DNA of 64,000 nucleotides from positions 135,377-199,376 of the forward strand of contig NZ_JAAGUY010000007.1 of NCBI RefSeq assembly GCF_010868145.1, in the 5' to 3' direction. This DNA comes from Nocardia cyriacigeorgica. Its GTDB lineage: Bacteria; Actinomycetota; Actinomycetes; Mycobacteriales; Mycobacteriaceae. Every line of letters starts with the position of its first letter. The stretch's first letter is position 1. The position numbers were made by a program, and so were the translations under genes. Positions 24,105 to 33,070 of this stretch are shown piece after piece. The notes below the pieces were generated by a model, which saw only the letters and a program-made list of their open reading frames with translations, searched no databases and was not told the origin of the DNA.

Positions 24105-25766
24105 TCACCGCAGATCGCGCCCGCGCCAGCCCACCAGACCGATGGCCAGCAGCACCGCGGCCACACCCGTCACCACCACTACCGGCGTCGCGCTGAACTC
24201 CGATCCCGGAACTTTCGGCGCGTGGCTGAACGGTTCGAGATCGCGCAGCCACTGCGGCGAGCCGGACACCGAGCCGAGCAGGAAGACAGCGATCGCCGCC
24301 GTCAGCACGCCCCACGCGACCGGCGTCCAACGCGGCGCGAGGCCGAACAGGGCCACCGTGATCGCGACGAACAACCAGATCGCAGGCAGCTGCACCAGGG
24401 CTGCGGCCACAACACCGGGTACCTTGCCGCCGATATCGTCGGCCGCGATGCCGTACACCAAGCCGCCGAGCAACCCTGCGGTCAGCATCGCGACCACGGG
24501 TCCACCGAGCGCGAAGAGCAGATGCGTCAGTGCCCAGCGAGTGCGGCCGATGGCGCCGGTGACGACCGTTTCGGCATGGCCGCTGTTCTCCTCACCGAAC
24601 AAGCGCAACGTCGCCGAAATCGCATACGCCGAACCGGCAACCCCGAGCATGGTGAACGCGTAGGTGATCATCGAATCCTCTAGCGAATCCGCGCCGCCCA
24701 TCCGGATGATCAGCTCGCGGATGGTCTCGCTGGAACCGAGTTCATCACCGATGCCGTGCACGACACTGCCGATCAACAGCGCGTACAGACCGAGGCCGAC
24801 GGACCAGGCCAGCAACGTGCCCCGCTGCAAACGCCAGGCCAGGCCCAGCGGGCCGGACAACCGGGCACTCGCCGCGGGCGGCCCGAGCCGTTCGGCGATC
24901 AGGCCCGCGCCGACGTCACGGCGCATCAGCAGCAGATAGGCCGCACCGACGCACACCAGCGCAGTGGCCAGATGTAGCAGCAGCACCCACCAGCGGTCAC
25001 CGGCGAACGACCGCACCTGTAGCGACCAGCCCTGTGGCGCGAGCCAGGTCAGCGGGTTCACCGGACCTGCGCCGGCCTGCGCATCGCCCACCGCGCGCAG
25101 TGAGAAGGCAAGGGCCAGCACACCGAAAGCGATACCGCGTGCCACCCTGGCGCCGGTACTGAGCTGCGCTGCCACCGCGGCCACCGCCGCGAACACCATG
25201 CCCGACCCGGCAAGCGCAAGACCGAAGGCCAGCGATCCGCGGACCGGTACCTCGGCCGACGCCAGACTGGCCGCGCCGATCAACCCGGTCACCAGCGCGC
25301 CGCCGAGGCCGAGCACCAGCGCCGCGGTCAGTCCGGCGAAGCGGCCCACAGACGTGGAGGCGACCAGCTCGGAGCGTCCGGTTTCCTCCTCGGCCCTGGT
25401 GTGCCGGATGACGGTGAGGATGGTCGCGACCGCGACCAGGGTGAAGAACATTCCCGCTTTCCAGACACCGACCGCACCGATGCTGGTGTTGTAGATCGGC
25501 CCGTACATGGCCAACTGCGAGGGGCTGGCCAGAATGGAATCGGCGAAGGAGGCACGGTCGGCCTCGGTCGGATAGACAGCGTCGATGCCCGCGACGTAAG
25601 CGTTGCCCAGCGGCACCGACAGCAGTAGGACCCAGGCGGGCAAAACGATACGGTCGCGGCGCAGTGCGAGCCGCAGCATGCGGCCGGTGCCTGCGAAACC
25701 GGCAGCGGTGGCATACCGCCTTGCGGCCCGGTGTGCAGCGGGCGCGGGGAGCGCGGCGGTGGTCAT
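24105..25766 (-). CDS. ABC exporter permease (Rv1217c type)
   Basis: 553 residues with about twelve hydrophobic segments, in two halves joined near residue 285, the organisation of the tetronasin-resistance-type ABC-2 permeases. It starts with the ATG at 25766, which overlaps the stop of the ATPase gene (ATGA), so the subunits are made in step. It would form the membrane channel of an efflux pump powered by the upstream ATPase. In M. tuberculosis Rv1217c-Rv1218c exports several antibiotics; the substrate here is unknown. Confidence 0.88.
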   Translation of the reverse strand: MTTAALPAPAAHRAARRYATAAGFAGTGRMLRLALRRDRIVLPAWVLLLSVPLGNAYVAGIDAVYPTEADRASFADSILASPSQLAMYGPIYNTSIGAVGVWKAGMFFTLVAVATILTVIRHTRAEEETGRSELVASTSVGRFAGLTAALVLGLGGALVTGLIGAASLASAEVPVRGSLAFGLALAGSGMVFAAVAAVAAQLSTGARVARGIAFGVLALAFSLRAVGDAQAGAGPVNPLTWLAPQGWSLQVRSFAGDRWWVLLLHLATALVCVGAAYLLLMRRDVGAGLIAERLGPPAASARLSGPLGLAWRLQRGTLLAWSVGLGLYALLIGSVVHGIGDELGSSETIRELIIRMGGADSLEDSMITYAFTMLGVAGSAYAISATLRLFGEENSGHAETVVTGAIGRTRWALTHLLFALGGPVVAMLTAGLLGGLVYGIAADDIGGKVPGVVAAALVQLPAIWLFVAITVALFGLAPRWTPVAWGVLTAAIAVFLLGSVSGSPQWLRDLEPFSHAPKVPGSEFSATPVVVVTGVAAVLLAIGLVGWRGRDLR

Positions 25767-26707
25767 TTCTCGACCTTCAGCAATGCGGATTCGGCCATAT
25801 CGGACTCGCTGTGTTCGCCGTCGCCGTTGACCGAATAGTGGCGCATGAAAAGCTCTTCCAGCGTCGGCGGCTGGCTCACGAGGCTGCGCACCCCGGTATC
25901 GCCCAGGATCCGGATCAGCTCGCCCAGGTGCTCGCTGTCGACCTGGCAGTGCAGCGTCTGCTCGTCCAGACTCACATCGGCCACCCCCGGCAGGGCACTG
26001 AGATCGCCTGGGTCACCGGTCAATTCGGCGGTGATCGAGGTCCGGCTGAGATGACGCATTGAGGCCAGCGTTCCGGTCTCCACAGTGCGCCCGGACCGGA
26101 TGATGGTCACCCGCTTGCACAGCACCTCCACCTCCGACAGGATGTGGCTCGACAGCAGCACGGTGGCACCCCGTTCGGCAGCCTCCGCGACGCAGTCGCG
26201 AAACACCTGCTCCATCAACGGATCCAGACCCGAAGTCGGCTCGTCGAGCAGCAGCAGCTCGGCGTTCGACGAAAATGCCGATACCAATGCGACTTTCTGA
26301 CGGTTTCCCTTCGAATAGGTGCGGGCCTTCTTGCGTGGATCGAGTTCGAACCGCTCGATCAGCTCGGCCCGGCGGGCCATGTCGATACCGCCACGCATCC
26401 GGGCGAGCAGATCGATGGTCTCCCCGCCAGACAGCGACGGCCACAGCGTCACATCGCCTGGCACATAGGCGATCTCGCGGTGTAGCGCGACCGCGTCCAC
26501 CCATGGATCGCGACGGAGCAGCCGCACCTCACCCGACGTGCGGGCCAGTACGCCGAGCAGAATGCGGATGGTGGTGGATTTGCCTGCACCATTGGGGCCG
26601 AGGAAGCCGTGCACCTCGCCCTGATCCACTTCGAGGTCGAGCCCGTCGAGTGCGCGAACCTGGCCGAAATGTTTGTGCAGATCCCGGACGTGGATGACCG
26701 ATGTCAT
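25763..26707 (-). CDS. ABC exporter ATPase (Rv1218c type)
   Basis: 314 residues: Walker [10 protein letters not shown] (37-45), Walker B with [15 protein letters not shown]-loop [12 protein letters not shown]. The signature motif is YSKGNRQK rather than LSGGQ, as is normal in drug-exporter ATPases of this branch. About 90 C-terminal residues form an accessory domain. It lies between its TetR regulator (20 bp upstream) and its permease. Confidence 0.93.
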   Translation of the reverse strand: MTSVIHVRDLHKHFGQVRALDGLDLEVDQGEVHGFLGPNGAGKSTTIRILLGVLARTSGEVRLLRRDPWVDAVALHREIAYVPGDVTLWPSLSGGETIDLLARMRGGIDMARRAELIERFELDPRKKARTYSKGNRQKVALVSAFSSNAELLLLDEPTSGLDPLMEQVFRDCVAEAAERGATVLLSSHILSEVEVLCKRVTIIRSGRTVETGTLASMRHLSRTSITAELTGDPGDLSALPGVADVSLDEQTLHCQVDSEHLGELIRILGDTGVRSLVSQPPTLEELFMRHYSVNGDGEHSESDMAESALLKVEK

Positions 26708-26727
26708 GGGAACTCCTGGTGAGAGTT

Positions 26728-27393
26728 TCAGGTATCTGGAGTCGTGTGATCGAGGAGGGCATCGAGCATCATCGAGTCGGCCAGCAGGCCGTTGGTGAAG
26801 ACCTCGACGCCGGGGAGAAGCATCTGGTCGGCGTATTCGCGCAGCGCCTTGCCGTAGTCGAGCGGGCCGTCATGAGTGTCCGCATACAGCTGGAGAAACA
26901 GCATCATTCCGCCACCGTTGTTCAGCGCCAGGTATCGGGCCGTCGCCTTCAGATCACGCGGCGCGCGAATCGTTCCCGCGGCGACGCCCGCGGTCAAATA
27001 GTGTTCGACATCGGACACCATGTGCTCGAACAACGCGCTCGCGAGTCCGCCACCGGCCTGAAAACTGCGCACGATATAGGCCACCATGGGTGCGAAACTT
27101 TCGATTTCGGCGAGCTGGCCGAGAAAACTCGACGGTGAGGGACGCTCGACGGAATCCATTTTCGATTTCCGGATGACGGTGCGTACGTAGTCGTCACATT
27201 CCTCGCGCAACCCGTCTTTCGATCCGAAATGGTGATTGACGAGTCCGGGCGAGACGCCGGCGGCGGCGGCGATGGCACGCACTCCGACACCGAATCCTTG
27301 TTCGCCGAAGATGGCGATGGCGGCGTCGCGAATACGCGCACGAGTACTCAGATCCGAGGCGGATCCTTCCGGTACGGCTGATCGGTTAAACAC
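26728..27393 (-). CDS. TetR-family repressor of the ABC exporter (Rv1219c type)
   Basis: 221 residues. The N-terminal HTH (about 18-62) includes [23 protein letters not shown], followed by the ligand-binding helical domain. The GTG at 27393 is preceded at 6 bases by a perfect TATATT, itself inside an 18-bp palindrome, so the protein very probably represses its own leaderless promoter and with it the downstream ATPase and permease genes. Confidence 0.92.
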   Translation of the reverse strand: MFNRSAVPEGSASDLSTRARIRDAAIAIFGEQGFGVGVRAIAAAAGVSPGLVNHHFGSKDGLREECDDYVRTVIRKSKMDSVERPSPSSFLGQLAEIESFAPMVAYIVRSFQAGGGLASALFEHMVSDVEHYLTAGVAAGTIRAPRDLKATARYLALNNGGGMMLFLQLYADTHDGPLDYGKALREYADQMLLPGVEVFTNGLLADSMMLDALLDHTTPDT

Positions 27394-27394
27394 A

Positions 27395-27412
27395 TGTTCA
27401 ATATACTAAACA
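27395..27412. promoter_or_regulatory. TetR operator overlapping the operon's -10 box
   Basis: Imperfect palindrome with outer arms TGTT/AACA and 14 of 18 positions symmetric. It contains the TATATT box (complement of 27400-27405) of the tetR-ABC operon. A second TTGAAC copy lies just upstream (27414-27420 region). Confidence 0.65.
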
Positions 27413-27536
27413 GGCGTTCAAAGGTCAGTCAATGGTTAGGTACGGCGGGAGCGTAAAAGTGTCGGAGGAAGGGCGCGGGGCGGTGTCCGGCCCACGCCGT
27501 CAGGAACGCTCAGACGTCGGCCTCGCGAGTTCGAGC

Positions 27537-28169
27537 TCAGCCCCTCGAGGCGCAGAGCAGTCCGTCGCCGACCGGAATCAGCACACTCGTCAGGTCGGGA
27601 TCCTCAGCGATGGCCCTGGTCGCGGCCCGTACCGCCTGGGTGGCCGCATCGCGTTGCGCGGGATCGGGCACCCGCCCGCCGAGCAGTGCGTTGTGCAGCA
27701 GGATCGCACCGCCGTCGCGCAGCAGCCGCACGCCTTCGGCGACATATTGCGGATGCTCGACCGGCGCGGCATCGATGAACACCAGGTCGTAGGCGCCGTC
27801 GGCCAGCCGCGGCAGCACATCGAGGGCACGACCGTTGATCAGCCGGGTGCGGGCGAGTGGGATGTCGGCGGCACGGAAGGCGTCCTTGGCCGCCCTCTGG
27901 TGCTCCGGCTCGGAGTCGATGGTGGTCAGCGTGCCGTCCTCGCGCATGCCATCCAGCAGCCACAACCCGCTGATGCCCGCGCCGGTCCCCACCTCGACGA
28001 CGGCCCGTGCGCCGAGCATCTGCGCATACATGCTCAACAGGGCCCCGACCGACGGCGCCACCGGCGCGGCGCCCAATTCGGTGGCCCGTTCGCGGGCGCT
28101 GACGAGGATCTCGTCCTCCACGACGGATTCCTCCACGTAGGCGAGATTTCGCTCCAGGTTCGATGCCAC
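27537..28169 (-). CDS. Class I SAM-dependent O-methyltransferase (Rv1220c type)
   Basis: 210 residues. SAM motif [17 protein letters not shown]; the metal/substrate region [30 protein letters not shown]. This is the pattern of the catechol-O-methyltransferase-like family (PF01596). The GTG at 28169 is favoured because TAGCCT lies 7 bases upstream; the ATG at 28175 would leave a single base. It is divergent from sigE, as in mycobacteria. Substrate unknown. Confidence 0.88.
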   Translation of the reverse strand: MASNLERNLAYVEESVVEDEILVSARERATELGAAPVAPSVGALLSMYAQMLGARAVVEVGTGAGISGLWLLDGMREDGTLTTIDSEPEHQRAAKDAFRAADIPLARTRLINGRALDVLPRLADGAYDLVFIDAAPVEHPQYVAEGVRLLRDGGAILLHNALLGGRVPDPAQRDAATQAVRAATRAIAEDPDLTSVLIPVGDGLLCASRG

Positions 28170-28176
28170 GCCCATG

Positions 28177-28182
28177 AGGCTA
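28177..28182 (-). promoter_or_regulatory. O-methyltransferase -10 box (leaderless)
   Basis: TAGCCT on the minus strand, 7 bases before the GTG at 28169. Confidence 0.45.
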
Positions 28183-28323
28183 TGCCAAACCGTGACCAGC
28201 GGCCCGAAACATTCTCAGGTGTCCCTCAGGATCTCCATACACACGCCATATCGCGACACGAAAGAGTAGGCACCACGCAAGACCAGCCGACCGGCCGGCG
28301 AAATGAGCCAGAGCACCGGGGTC

Positions 28324-28351
28324 GGGAACAACCGAACACCTTCCATCGGTT
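28324..28351 (+). promoter_or_regulatory. Candidate ECF-sigma promoter of sigE
   Basis: GGGAAC (28324-28329) and CGGTT (28347-28351), spacing 17, resembling the GGAAC/GTT promoters of SigE and SigH. It suggests that sigE is induced by itself or another ECF factor. The -10 half is only a fair match. Confidence 0.4.
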
Positions 28352-28436
28352 GTACCCGACAGCGACGGTCCGTGAATCCGGACCGCTGCCCGAACTCCTT
28401 CGCCACGGTCCCGAGTAGGAGGTATTTCCCATCCAC

Positions 28437-29108
28437 ATGGTCGATGCGGCGCGTGAGTACGCCACCCTGCCCGAGCTGCCCACACAGCACGAGGTCACTG
28501 CACTGGAACTGGCCGAGGTGGCCGAAGACGAACTGACCGGCACCGCGGCCTTCGATGCCACCGGTGACCGTTCGGTCATGCCGTCCTGGGACGAACTGGT
28601 CCGTGAACACGCCGACCGGGTGTACCGGCTCGCCTATCGCCTCTCCGGCGACGCGCAAGATGCCGAGGATCTGACCCAGGAGACGTTCATCCGGGTCTTC
28701 CGTTCCCTGTCGAACTACCAGCCGGGCACCTTCGAGGGCTGGCTACATCGCATCACCACCAACCTGTTCCTTGACATGGTCCGCCGCCGCAGCCGCATCC
28801 GGATGGAAGCGCTGCCCGAGGACTACGACCGGGTGCCCGCCCAGGGACCGGGGCCGGAGCAGGTCTACCATGACGCGCGCCTGGATCCCGACCTGCAATC
28901 GGCACTGGATGCGCTGGCGCCGGAGTTCCGCGCCGCAGTCGTGCTGTGTGACATCGAGGGGCTGTCCTACGAGGAGATCGGCGCGACACTCGGGGTGAAA
29001 CTCGGCACCGTCCGCAGCCGGATCCATCGCGGCCGTCAGGCACTGCGCGAGCACCTTGCGCATAATGGAACTCAGGAGCGCTTCGCCGACTCGGCGAGCA
29101 GGTCCTGA
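28437..29108 (+). CDS. sigE: ECF RNA polymerase sigma factor SigE
   Basis: 223 residues. Region 2 (about 62-125: [29 protein letters not shown]) and region 4 (about 155-210: [32 protein letters not shown]) are complete. An N-terminal extension of about 55 acidic residues precedes region 2, as in mycobacterial SigE. It controls the envelope-stress response and is held inactive by the downstream RseA. The first ATG is 14 bases after a perfect AGGAGG; optimum spacing would fall on an in-frame ATC at 28431. Confidence 0.94.
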   Translation: MVDAAREYATLPELPTQHEVTALELAEVAEDELTGTAAFDATGDRSVMPSWDELVREHADRVYRLAYRLSGDAQDAEDLTQETFIRVFRSLSNYQPGTFEGWLHRITTNLFLDMVRRRSRIRMEALPEDYDRVPAQGPGPEQVYHDARLDPDLQSALDALAPEFRAAVVLCDIEGLSYEEIGATLGVKLGTVRSRIHRGRQALREHLAHNGTQERFADSASRS

Positions 29109-29187
29109 CAGCAGCAAGAAACGGGTGAATTCCGGCCATCGCGCCGCACCCGGCCGTGACTATGTCGGTTGGAAGGGTGAGCACCGA

Positions 29188-29580
29188 ATGAGTGGCGACT
29201 CCAGTACGTCAGGTCGTTCACCGCGTTTCCGCTCCACCGAGCATCTGGCGAGCGAGGCTGTCGCCGCCTATGTGGACGGCGAACTCCGCATGAACGCCTA
29301 TCTGCGTGCCGCCCAGCATCTTTCCGTCTGCCCGGAATGCGCGGCCGAGGTCGAGGCCCAGCAGCAGGCGCGCATCGCGTTGCGCCGGGCAGGCCAGGTA
29401 TCGATTCCGCACGGGCTGCACGACAGCCTGACCCGGATTCCGCTCGGCGAACTCCCCGGCACCGATCGCTCCGCCGCCGCGGCTCAGCATTCCCGTGACG
29501 AGGCCGTTTCCGGTTTCCTCGGTGGGTCTTTCAGCGCGAGCTTCGACAGTAGGCGGTGGACAACGTGGTGGCGCAAGTAG
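29188..29580 (+). CDS. rseA: Zinc-associated anti-sigma factor RseA
   Basis: 130 residues from the ATG at 29188, behind ggaagggtgag. The ZAS motif H44-x3-C48-x2-C51 (HLSVCPEC) is intact, which in SigE/SigR systems coordinates zinc and releases the sigma factor on oxidation or phosphorylation-driven proteolysis. It has no membrane segment, so this anti-sigma is cytoplasmic. It lies between sigE and htrA, the standard order. Confidence 0.92.
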   Translation: MSGDSSTSGRSPRFRSTEHLASEAVAAYVDGELRMNAYLRAAQHLSVCPECAAEVEAQQQARIALRRAGQVSIPHGLHDSLTRIPLGELPGTDRSAAAAQHSRDEAVSGFLGGSFSASFDSRRWTTWWRK

Positions 29581-29583
29581 AGT
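29578..29583 (+). promoter_or_regulatory. htrA -10 box (leaderless)
   Basis: TAGAGT overlapping the rseA stop codon (TAG), 7 bases before the htrA GTG. Confidence 0.45.
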
Positions 29584-29590
29584 TTGGCGC

Positions 29591-31117
29591 GTGACCACCG
29601 AATCGACGAACACCGGATCGGCCGACACCTCGGATTCGGCGGCCAACAGGGGGAACCTGCGGCCGCCCGACGCGCCCGTCCTCGGGCCGCGCCCGGTATA
29701 CCGCCCGCACGTGGATACCCACACCGCTCGTGCCTTCCGCCGCCCCTCCGGCCAGGCCGGATCCTTCGCTCCCCGCACCGAGAGCGCTGCCGCCCAGAGC
29801 AGCGACAAGGTGCAGAATCGGCCGCCGGACGCCGTGCTGGCCGAGGCCTTCGGACGTCCCGCGGGCTCGGACGAACTGCTCCAGCGTGACCCCGACGCCG
29901 TCACCGGCGACACCGAGGTCGCTGGCCCGGCCGATCCCTGGCGCGATCCGGAATCCGGCGCCCGGCTCGGTGCGCCGGCGCTGCCCTCCCCCGCACCGCA
30001 GACGCTTGGCACGGCCACCAAACTGTCCGCGCGTGAGGTGCTGTTCGGCTCTCGCATCGCGCCACGGGCGCTCGTACTGCTCGCGGTGATCGCACTGGCC
30101 ATCGGCCTGATCGGCGGCCTCGTCGGCCGGCTGACCGCGGAGACGGCCTCCACCCTCACCTCACGCAAGGTCGCTCTCGAGCAGACCAGCGACACCGAGC
30201 AGCCGCACGGGCAGATCGCCCAGGTCGCCGATGCCGTGCTGCCGTCGGTGGTGTCGATCCGCACGACCGTCGGCGACAACGGTGCCACCGGCTCGGGCGT
30301 GGTCATCGACGGCAACGGCTACATCGCCACCAACAACCACGTCATCTCCATGGCCGCACAGGACAATTCCGGCCGCGCGAAGATCCAGGTGATGTTCTCC
30401 GACGGCACCCGGGTGCCCGCGAATATCGTCGGCCGCGATACCAAAACCGATCTCGCGGTCCTCAAGGTCGATGTGAAAAATCTCACTGTCGCTCAGCTCG
30501 GTAGGTCCGAGGACGTTCAGGTGGGCGATGCCGTGCTCGCCGTCGGCTCTCCGCTCGGACTGAGCAAAACGGTGACCTCGGGCATCGTCAGCGCGCTGCA
30601 CCGTCCGGTGAAACTGGAGGGCGAGGGTAGCGACACCAAGGCCGTCATCGACGCCGTGCAGACCGACGCCTCGATCAACCCCGGTAACTCCGGTGGCGCC
30701 CTGGTGGACATGGAAGGCCGGGTCATCGGCATCAATACCGCGATCCGCAGCGAGACCGGCGGCTCGGTCGGCCTCGGCTTCGCCGTCCCGGTCGACGTGG
30801 TCACCGATGTCGCCCAGACCCTGATCCGTGACGGCGTCAAACACCATCCAGTGATCGGCCTGAGTGCGCGCACCAAGTCCGTGGCCAACGAGGCCATGAG
30901 CGGTGCCGAGGTGGCCGACGTGGCGCCCGGTGGCCCCGGCGCCGACGCGGGGATCGTCGAGGGCGACGTCATTGTCAAGGTGGGCGACCGCGAGGTCACC
31001 GGGCCGGAAGAGCTCGTCGTCGCAGTTCAGGCGAACAACATCGGCGATACGGTGACGGTGCGGTTGATCCGGGAAGGCCGGCAGGTGGACGTTCCGGTCA
31101 CGCTGGAATCCGACTGA
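29591..31117 (+). CDS. htrA: HtrA-family membrane-anchored serine protease
   Basis: 508 residues. A long, Pro/Ala-rich cytoplasmic part (1-158), one membrane helix (about 160-178), a trypsin-like protease with His250, Asp287 and Ser367 (ATNNHVI, KTDLAVL, GNSGGAL), and a C-terminal PDZ domain (about 405-500) make a full-length HtrA. It degrades or refolds damaged proteins in the periplasmic-like space as part of the SigE regulon. The GTG start, the size of the cytoplasmic part and its place after rseA match Rv1223. Confidence 0.94.
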   Translation: MTTESTNTGSADTSDSAANRGNLRPPDAPVLGPRPVYRPHVDTHTARAFRRPSGQAGSFAPRTESAAAQSSDKVQNRPPDAVLAEAFGRPAGSDELLQRDPDAVTGDTEVAGPADPWRDPESGARLGAPALPSPAPQTLGTATKLSAREVLFGSRIAPRALVLLAVIALAIGLIGGLVGRLTAETASTLTSRKVALEQTSDTEQPHGQIAQVADAVLPSVVSIRTTVGDNGATGSGVVIDGNGYIATNNHVISMAAQDNSGRAKIQVMFSDGTRVPANIVGRDTKTDLAVLKVDVKNLTVAQLGRSEDVQVGDAVLAVGSPLGLSKTVTSGIVSALHRPVKLEGEGSDTKAVIDAVQTDASINPGNSGGALVDMEGRVIGINTAIRSETGGSVGLGFAVPVDVVTDVAQTLIRDGVKHHPVIGLSARTKSVANEAMSGAEVADVAPGGPGADAGIVEGDVIVKVGDREVTGPEELVVAVQANNIGDTVTVRLIREGRQVDVPVTLESD

Positions 31118-31138
31118 TCCGGCTCCCCCGAGGCGCGG

Positions 31139-31144
31139 TAGCCT
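31139..31144 (+). promoter_or_regulatory. tatB -10 box (leaderless)
   Basis: TAGCCT, 6 bases before the tatB GTG. Confidence 0.45.
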
Positions 31145-31150
31145 GGTCTG

Positions 31151-31567
31151 GTGTTCAGCAACATCGGGTGGAGCGAGATGGTGATCCTGCTCGTCGCCGC
31201 CCTCGTCATCCTCGGCCCGGAGCGCCTGCCCGGTGCCGTGCGCTGGACCACCCGTAGCCTTCGTCAGGTGCGCGATTACGCCAGTGGCGCGAGCGCGCAA
31301 TTGAAGCAGGAGCTGGGCCCCGAATTCGAGGACCTGCGTAAGCCACTCGCCGATCTGAACGAGCTGCGCGGAATGACCCCGAAGTCCATGGTCACCAAAC
31401 ACCTTCTCAACGGCGATGATTCGCTGTTCAAGGACATCGACAAGGCCATGCCGGATAAGCAGGACCTCTACGGCACCAATAGTGGCATGCCTGGATACCC
31501 AGCGCCGAAGCTGGAGAAACCGTTGGAGCGCAACGAACGTCCGCCGATCGACAGCGACGCCACCTGA
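31151..31567 (+). CDS. tatB: Sec-independent translocase subunit TatB
   Basis: 138 residues. The N-terminal helix [20 protein letters not shown] with the conserved Glu and the ILGPERLP hinge, then an amphipathic helix (about 28-60) and a disordered polar tail, define TatB. With TatA and TatC it exports folded proteins that carry twin-Arg signals. tatA and tatC are not in the window. Confidence 0.94.
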   Translation: MFSNIGWSEMVILLVAALVILGPERLPGAVRWTTRSLRQVRDYASGASAQLKQELGPEFEDLRKPLADLNELRGMTPKSMVTKHLLNGDDSLFKDIDKAMPDKQDLYGTNSGMPGYPAPKLEKPLERNERPPIDSDAT

Positions 31568-31607
31568 TCTGTCAAGCGAACTAGACACCCGTCCGGCTTA
31601 CGCTGTC

Positions 31608-31613
31608 TACACT
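31608..31613 (+). promoter_or_regulatory. -10 box of the HTH-fusion gene (leaderless)
   Basis: TACACT, 6 bases before the ATG at 31620. Confidence 0.5.
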
Positions 31614-31619
31614 TCGCAC

Positions 31620-32480
31620 ATGTCGGCCGATGACGTGGCGCGGGTGTTCGCGATCGAGGACAAGGTCGAGCGCCTCAAGGCAGCCACTGACGGTGTCGCG
31701 GCGGCGCAGCAGACCATCAACGAACTCACGCGGATTCGTCGTGCGGTGATTCGTGAGTTACATGCCGAGGGCTGGACGTTCGCCAGAATCGGTGCGGCAG
31801 CTGGTCTTTCCCGGGCGCGCATCCATCAGGTGAGTACGCAGGGCCCGGCACCGGAGGGACTGTTCTTCGGACACGGTGCGCTCACCGTGCTCACCCCTCG
31901 GGTCCGCACGGGGCGGCTGGTCGGGGCGCCCGATCCCGCGGCCGCCCCACGTCTGGCCGAGCTGCTGCGCGAACTGGGGTTCTCGGTGACAGTCGAGCAT
32001 TTCCTGCCCGGCCATCCGATCGACCTGCACCGCGACGGGCTGATCGTGCTCGGCGGCCCGGAACTATCCCCCAGCTTGCGTCAGCTCATCGCCGCCGATC
32101 CGCGGCTGCGGCGCACAGTGGCCAGAGCCGGTGACGGCCGGCGAGGTATCGAGGACCGCGCGGCCCGGCGGGTGTTCCGGCCCGCCGGACCCGAACCGCA
32201 CGACATCGCCTACCTCGCCCGGCTGCCGCGCCCCGACGGCCACGGTTCGATTCTGGTGATCGACGGCCTGCATCCGCCGGGTTCGCTCGGCGCGGTCCGC
32301 CTGCTGGCCACCCGCCTGGCCGGTCTGCACGAGCGCGCGGGCAGTCGCCGGTTCTCGGTGCTGATCGCGGTGCGGTTCGAGCGCAGCACCGGCGAGCCCA
32401 TCGAGGCCGAGCTGCTCACCCCGGTGTATCGCCATGAGGCGGTCGACGCCAGACCTGTGACGCTGCGCCAGCGCCGCTGA
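31620..32480 (+). CDS. HTH protein with unknown C-terminal domain
   Basis: 286 residues. The first 75 hold a coiled-coil-like helix (VERLKAATDGVAAAQQTINEL) and a sigma-70 region 4-like HTH (GWTFARIGAAAGLSRARIHQV). The remaining 200 residues are alpha/beta: LTVLTPRVRTGRL, a Rossmann-like DGLIVLGGPELSP at about 140-152, an Arg-rich middle and ILVIDGLHPPGSLGAVRLLA near 210-228. I do not recognise this domain. It may sense a ligand and drive the HTH. Start chosen from the TACACT box. Confidence 0.75.
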   Translation: MSADDVARVFAIEDKVERLKAATDGVAAAQQTINELTRIRRAVIRELHAEGWTFARIGAAAGLSRARIHQVSTQGPAPEGLFFGHGALTVLTPRVRTGRLVGAPDPAAAPRLAELLRELGFSVTVEHFLPGHPIDLHRDGLIVLGGPELSPSLRQLIAADPRLRRTVARAGDGRRGIEDRAARRVFRPAGPEPHDIAYLARLPRPDGHGSILVIDGLHPPGSLGAVRLLATRLAGLHERAGSRRFSVLIAVRFERSTGEPIEAELLTPVYRHEAVDARPVTLRQRR

Positions 32481-32629
32481 CGGCCGCTTTCCCGAGAAGG
32501 CCTGGTCGCCGCATCACCCTCCGGTTCCGGCGTCCCTCCCCCATGCTTAGATAGCCGAGAAGTAACTACCTGAGGGCGTGGTCGTTGCACAGCCTCGGGT
32601 GCCGGCAATCACATGACGCGGAGGCACAG

Positions 32630-33004
32630 GTGAATGTGATGACGATCCTTGCGGCGGCCTTGATCGCAATCGGATTGCTGGTGACCGTCGCCGTTTTTAT
32701 CCGCAAGCCCGCCGATCATCGCCGAGCGCACGTTACCGTGGCCGAGCTACAGGCCAGACTCGCCGATGAGACCGAGCCCGACGGCGAGGACGCGGCCAAC
32801 GAGGCGGAGTTGGCCACGGACGAGGCCGGTCGACCTGGCGACGAGGCACAGCCGACTGCTGGCGAGACCGATCCGGCCACCGACGAGGCCGAGCCGCTCG
32901 TCGCCGACTCCAAGCCGACGGCCGAGCTGACGCCGGAATCCTCGGCCGAGCCACACTCGCCTACCACGACCGATGCGCGCGAGGGTAACCCCGAGGCGAG
33001 CTGA
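32630..33004 (+). CDS. Small single-helix membrane protein with acidic tail
   Basis: 124 residues from the GTG at 32630 (ggagg at 5-base spacing). One N-terminal membrane helix (about 3-25) is followed by a short basic stretch and a 90-residue tail of Ala, Asp, Glu, Pro and Thr with repeated DEA/TDEA units. I recognise no family. The composition suggests an extended or phosphorylated tail; it could be partly non-functional low-complexity sequence. Confidence 0.6.
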   Translation: MNVMTILAAALIAIGLLVTVAVFIRKPADHRRAHVTVAELQARLADETEPDGEDAANEAELATDEAGRPGDEAQPTAGETDPATDEAEPLVADSKPTAELTPESSAEPHSPTTTDAREGNPEAS

Positions 33005-33042
33005 GCAACCTCAGCCGTACGCCCGAGAGTCCCACTGCCGCG

Positions 33043-33070
33043 CCTGAGCTTCGCCGGTGCGAAGCTCAGG
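33043..33070. terminator. Bidirectional terminator overlapping the gpgS stop
   Basis: Perfect 12-bp stem CCTGAGCTTCGC/GCGAAGCTCAGG around the loop cggt, lying between convergent ends; the right arm contains the gpgS stop codon. Confidence 0.75.

Noticed and set aside
32630..33004. Repeat protein family in the acidic tail
   Set aside because: The TDEA-type units are irregular and short; simple compositional bias is a sufficient explanation.
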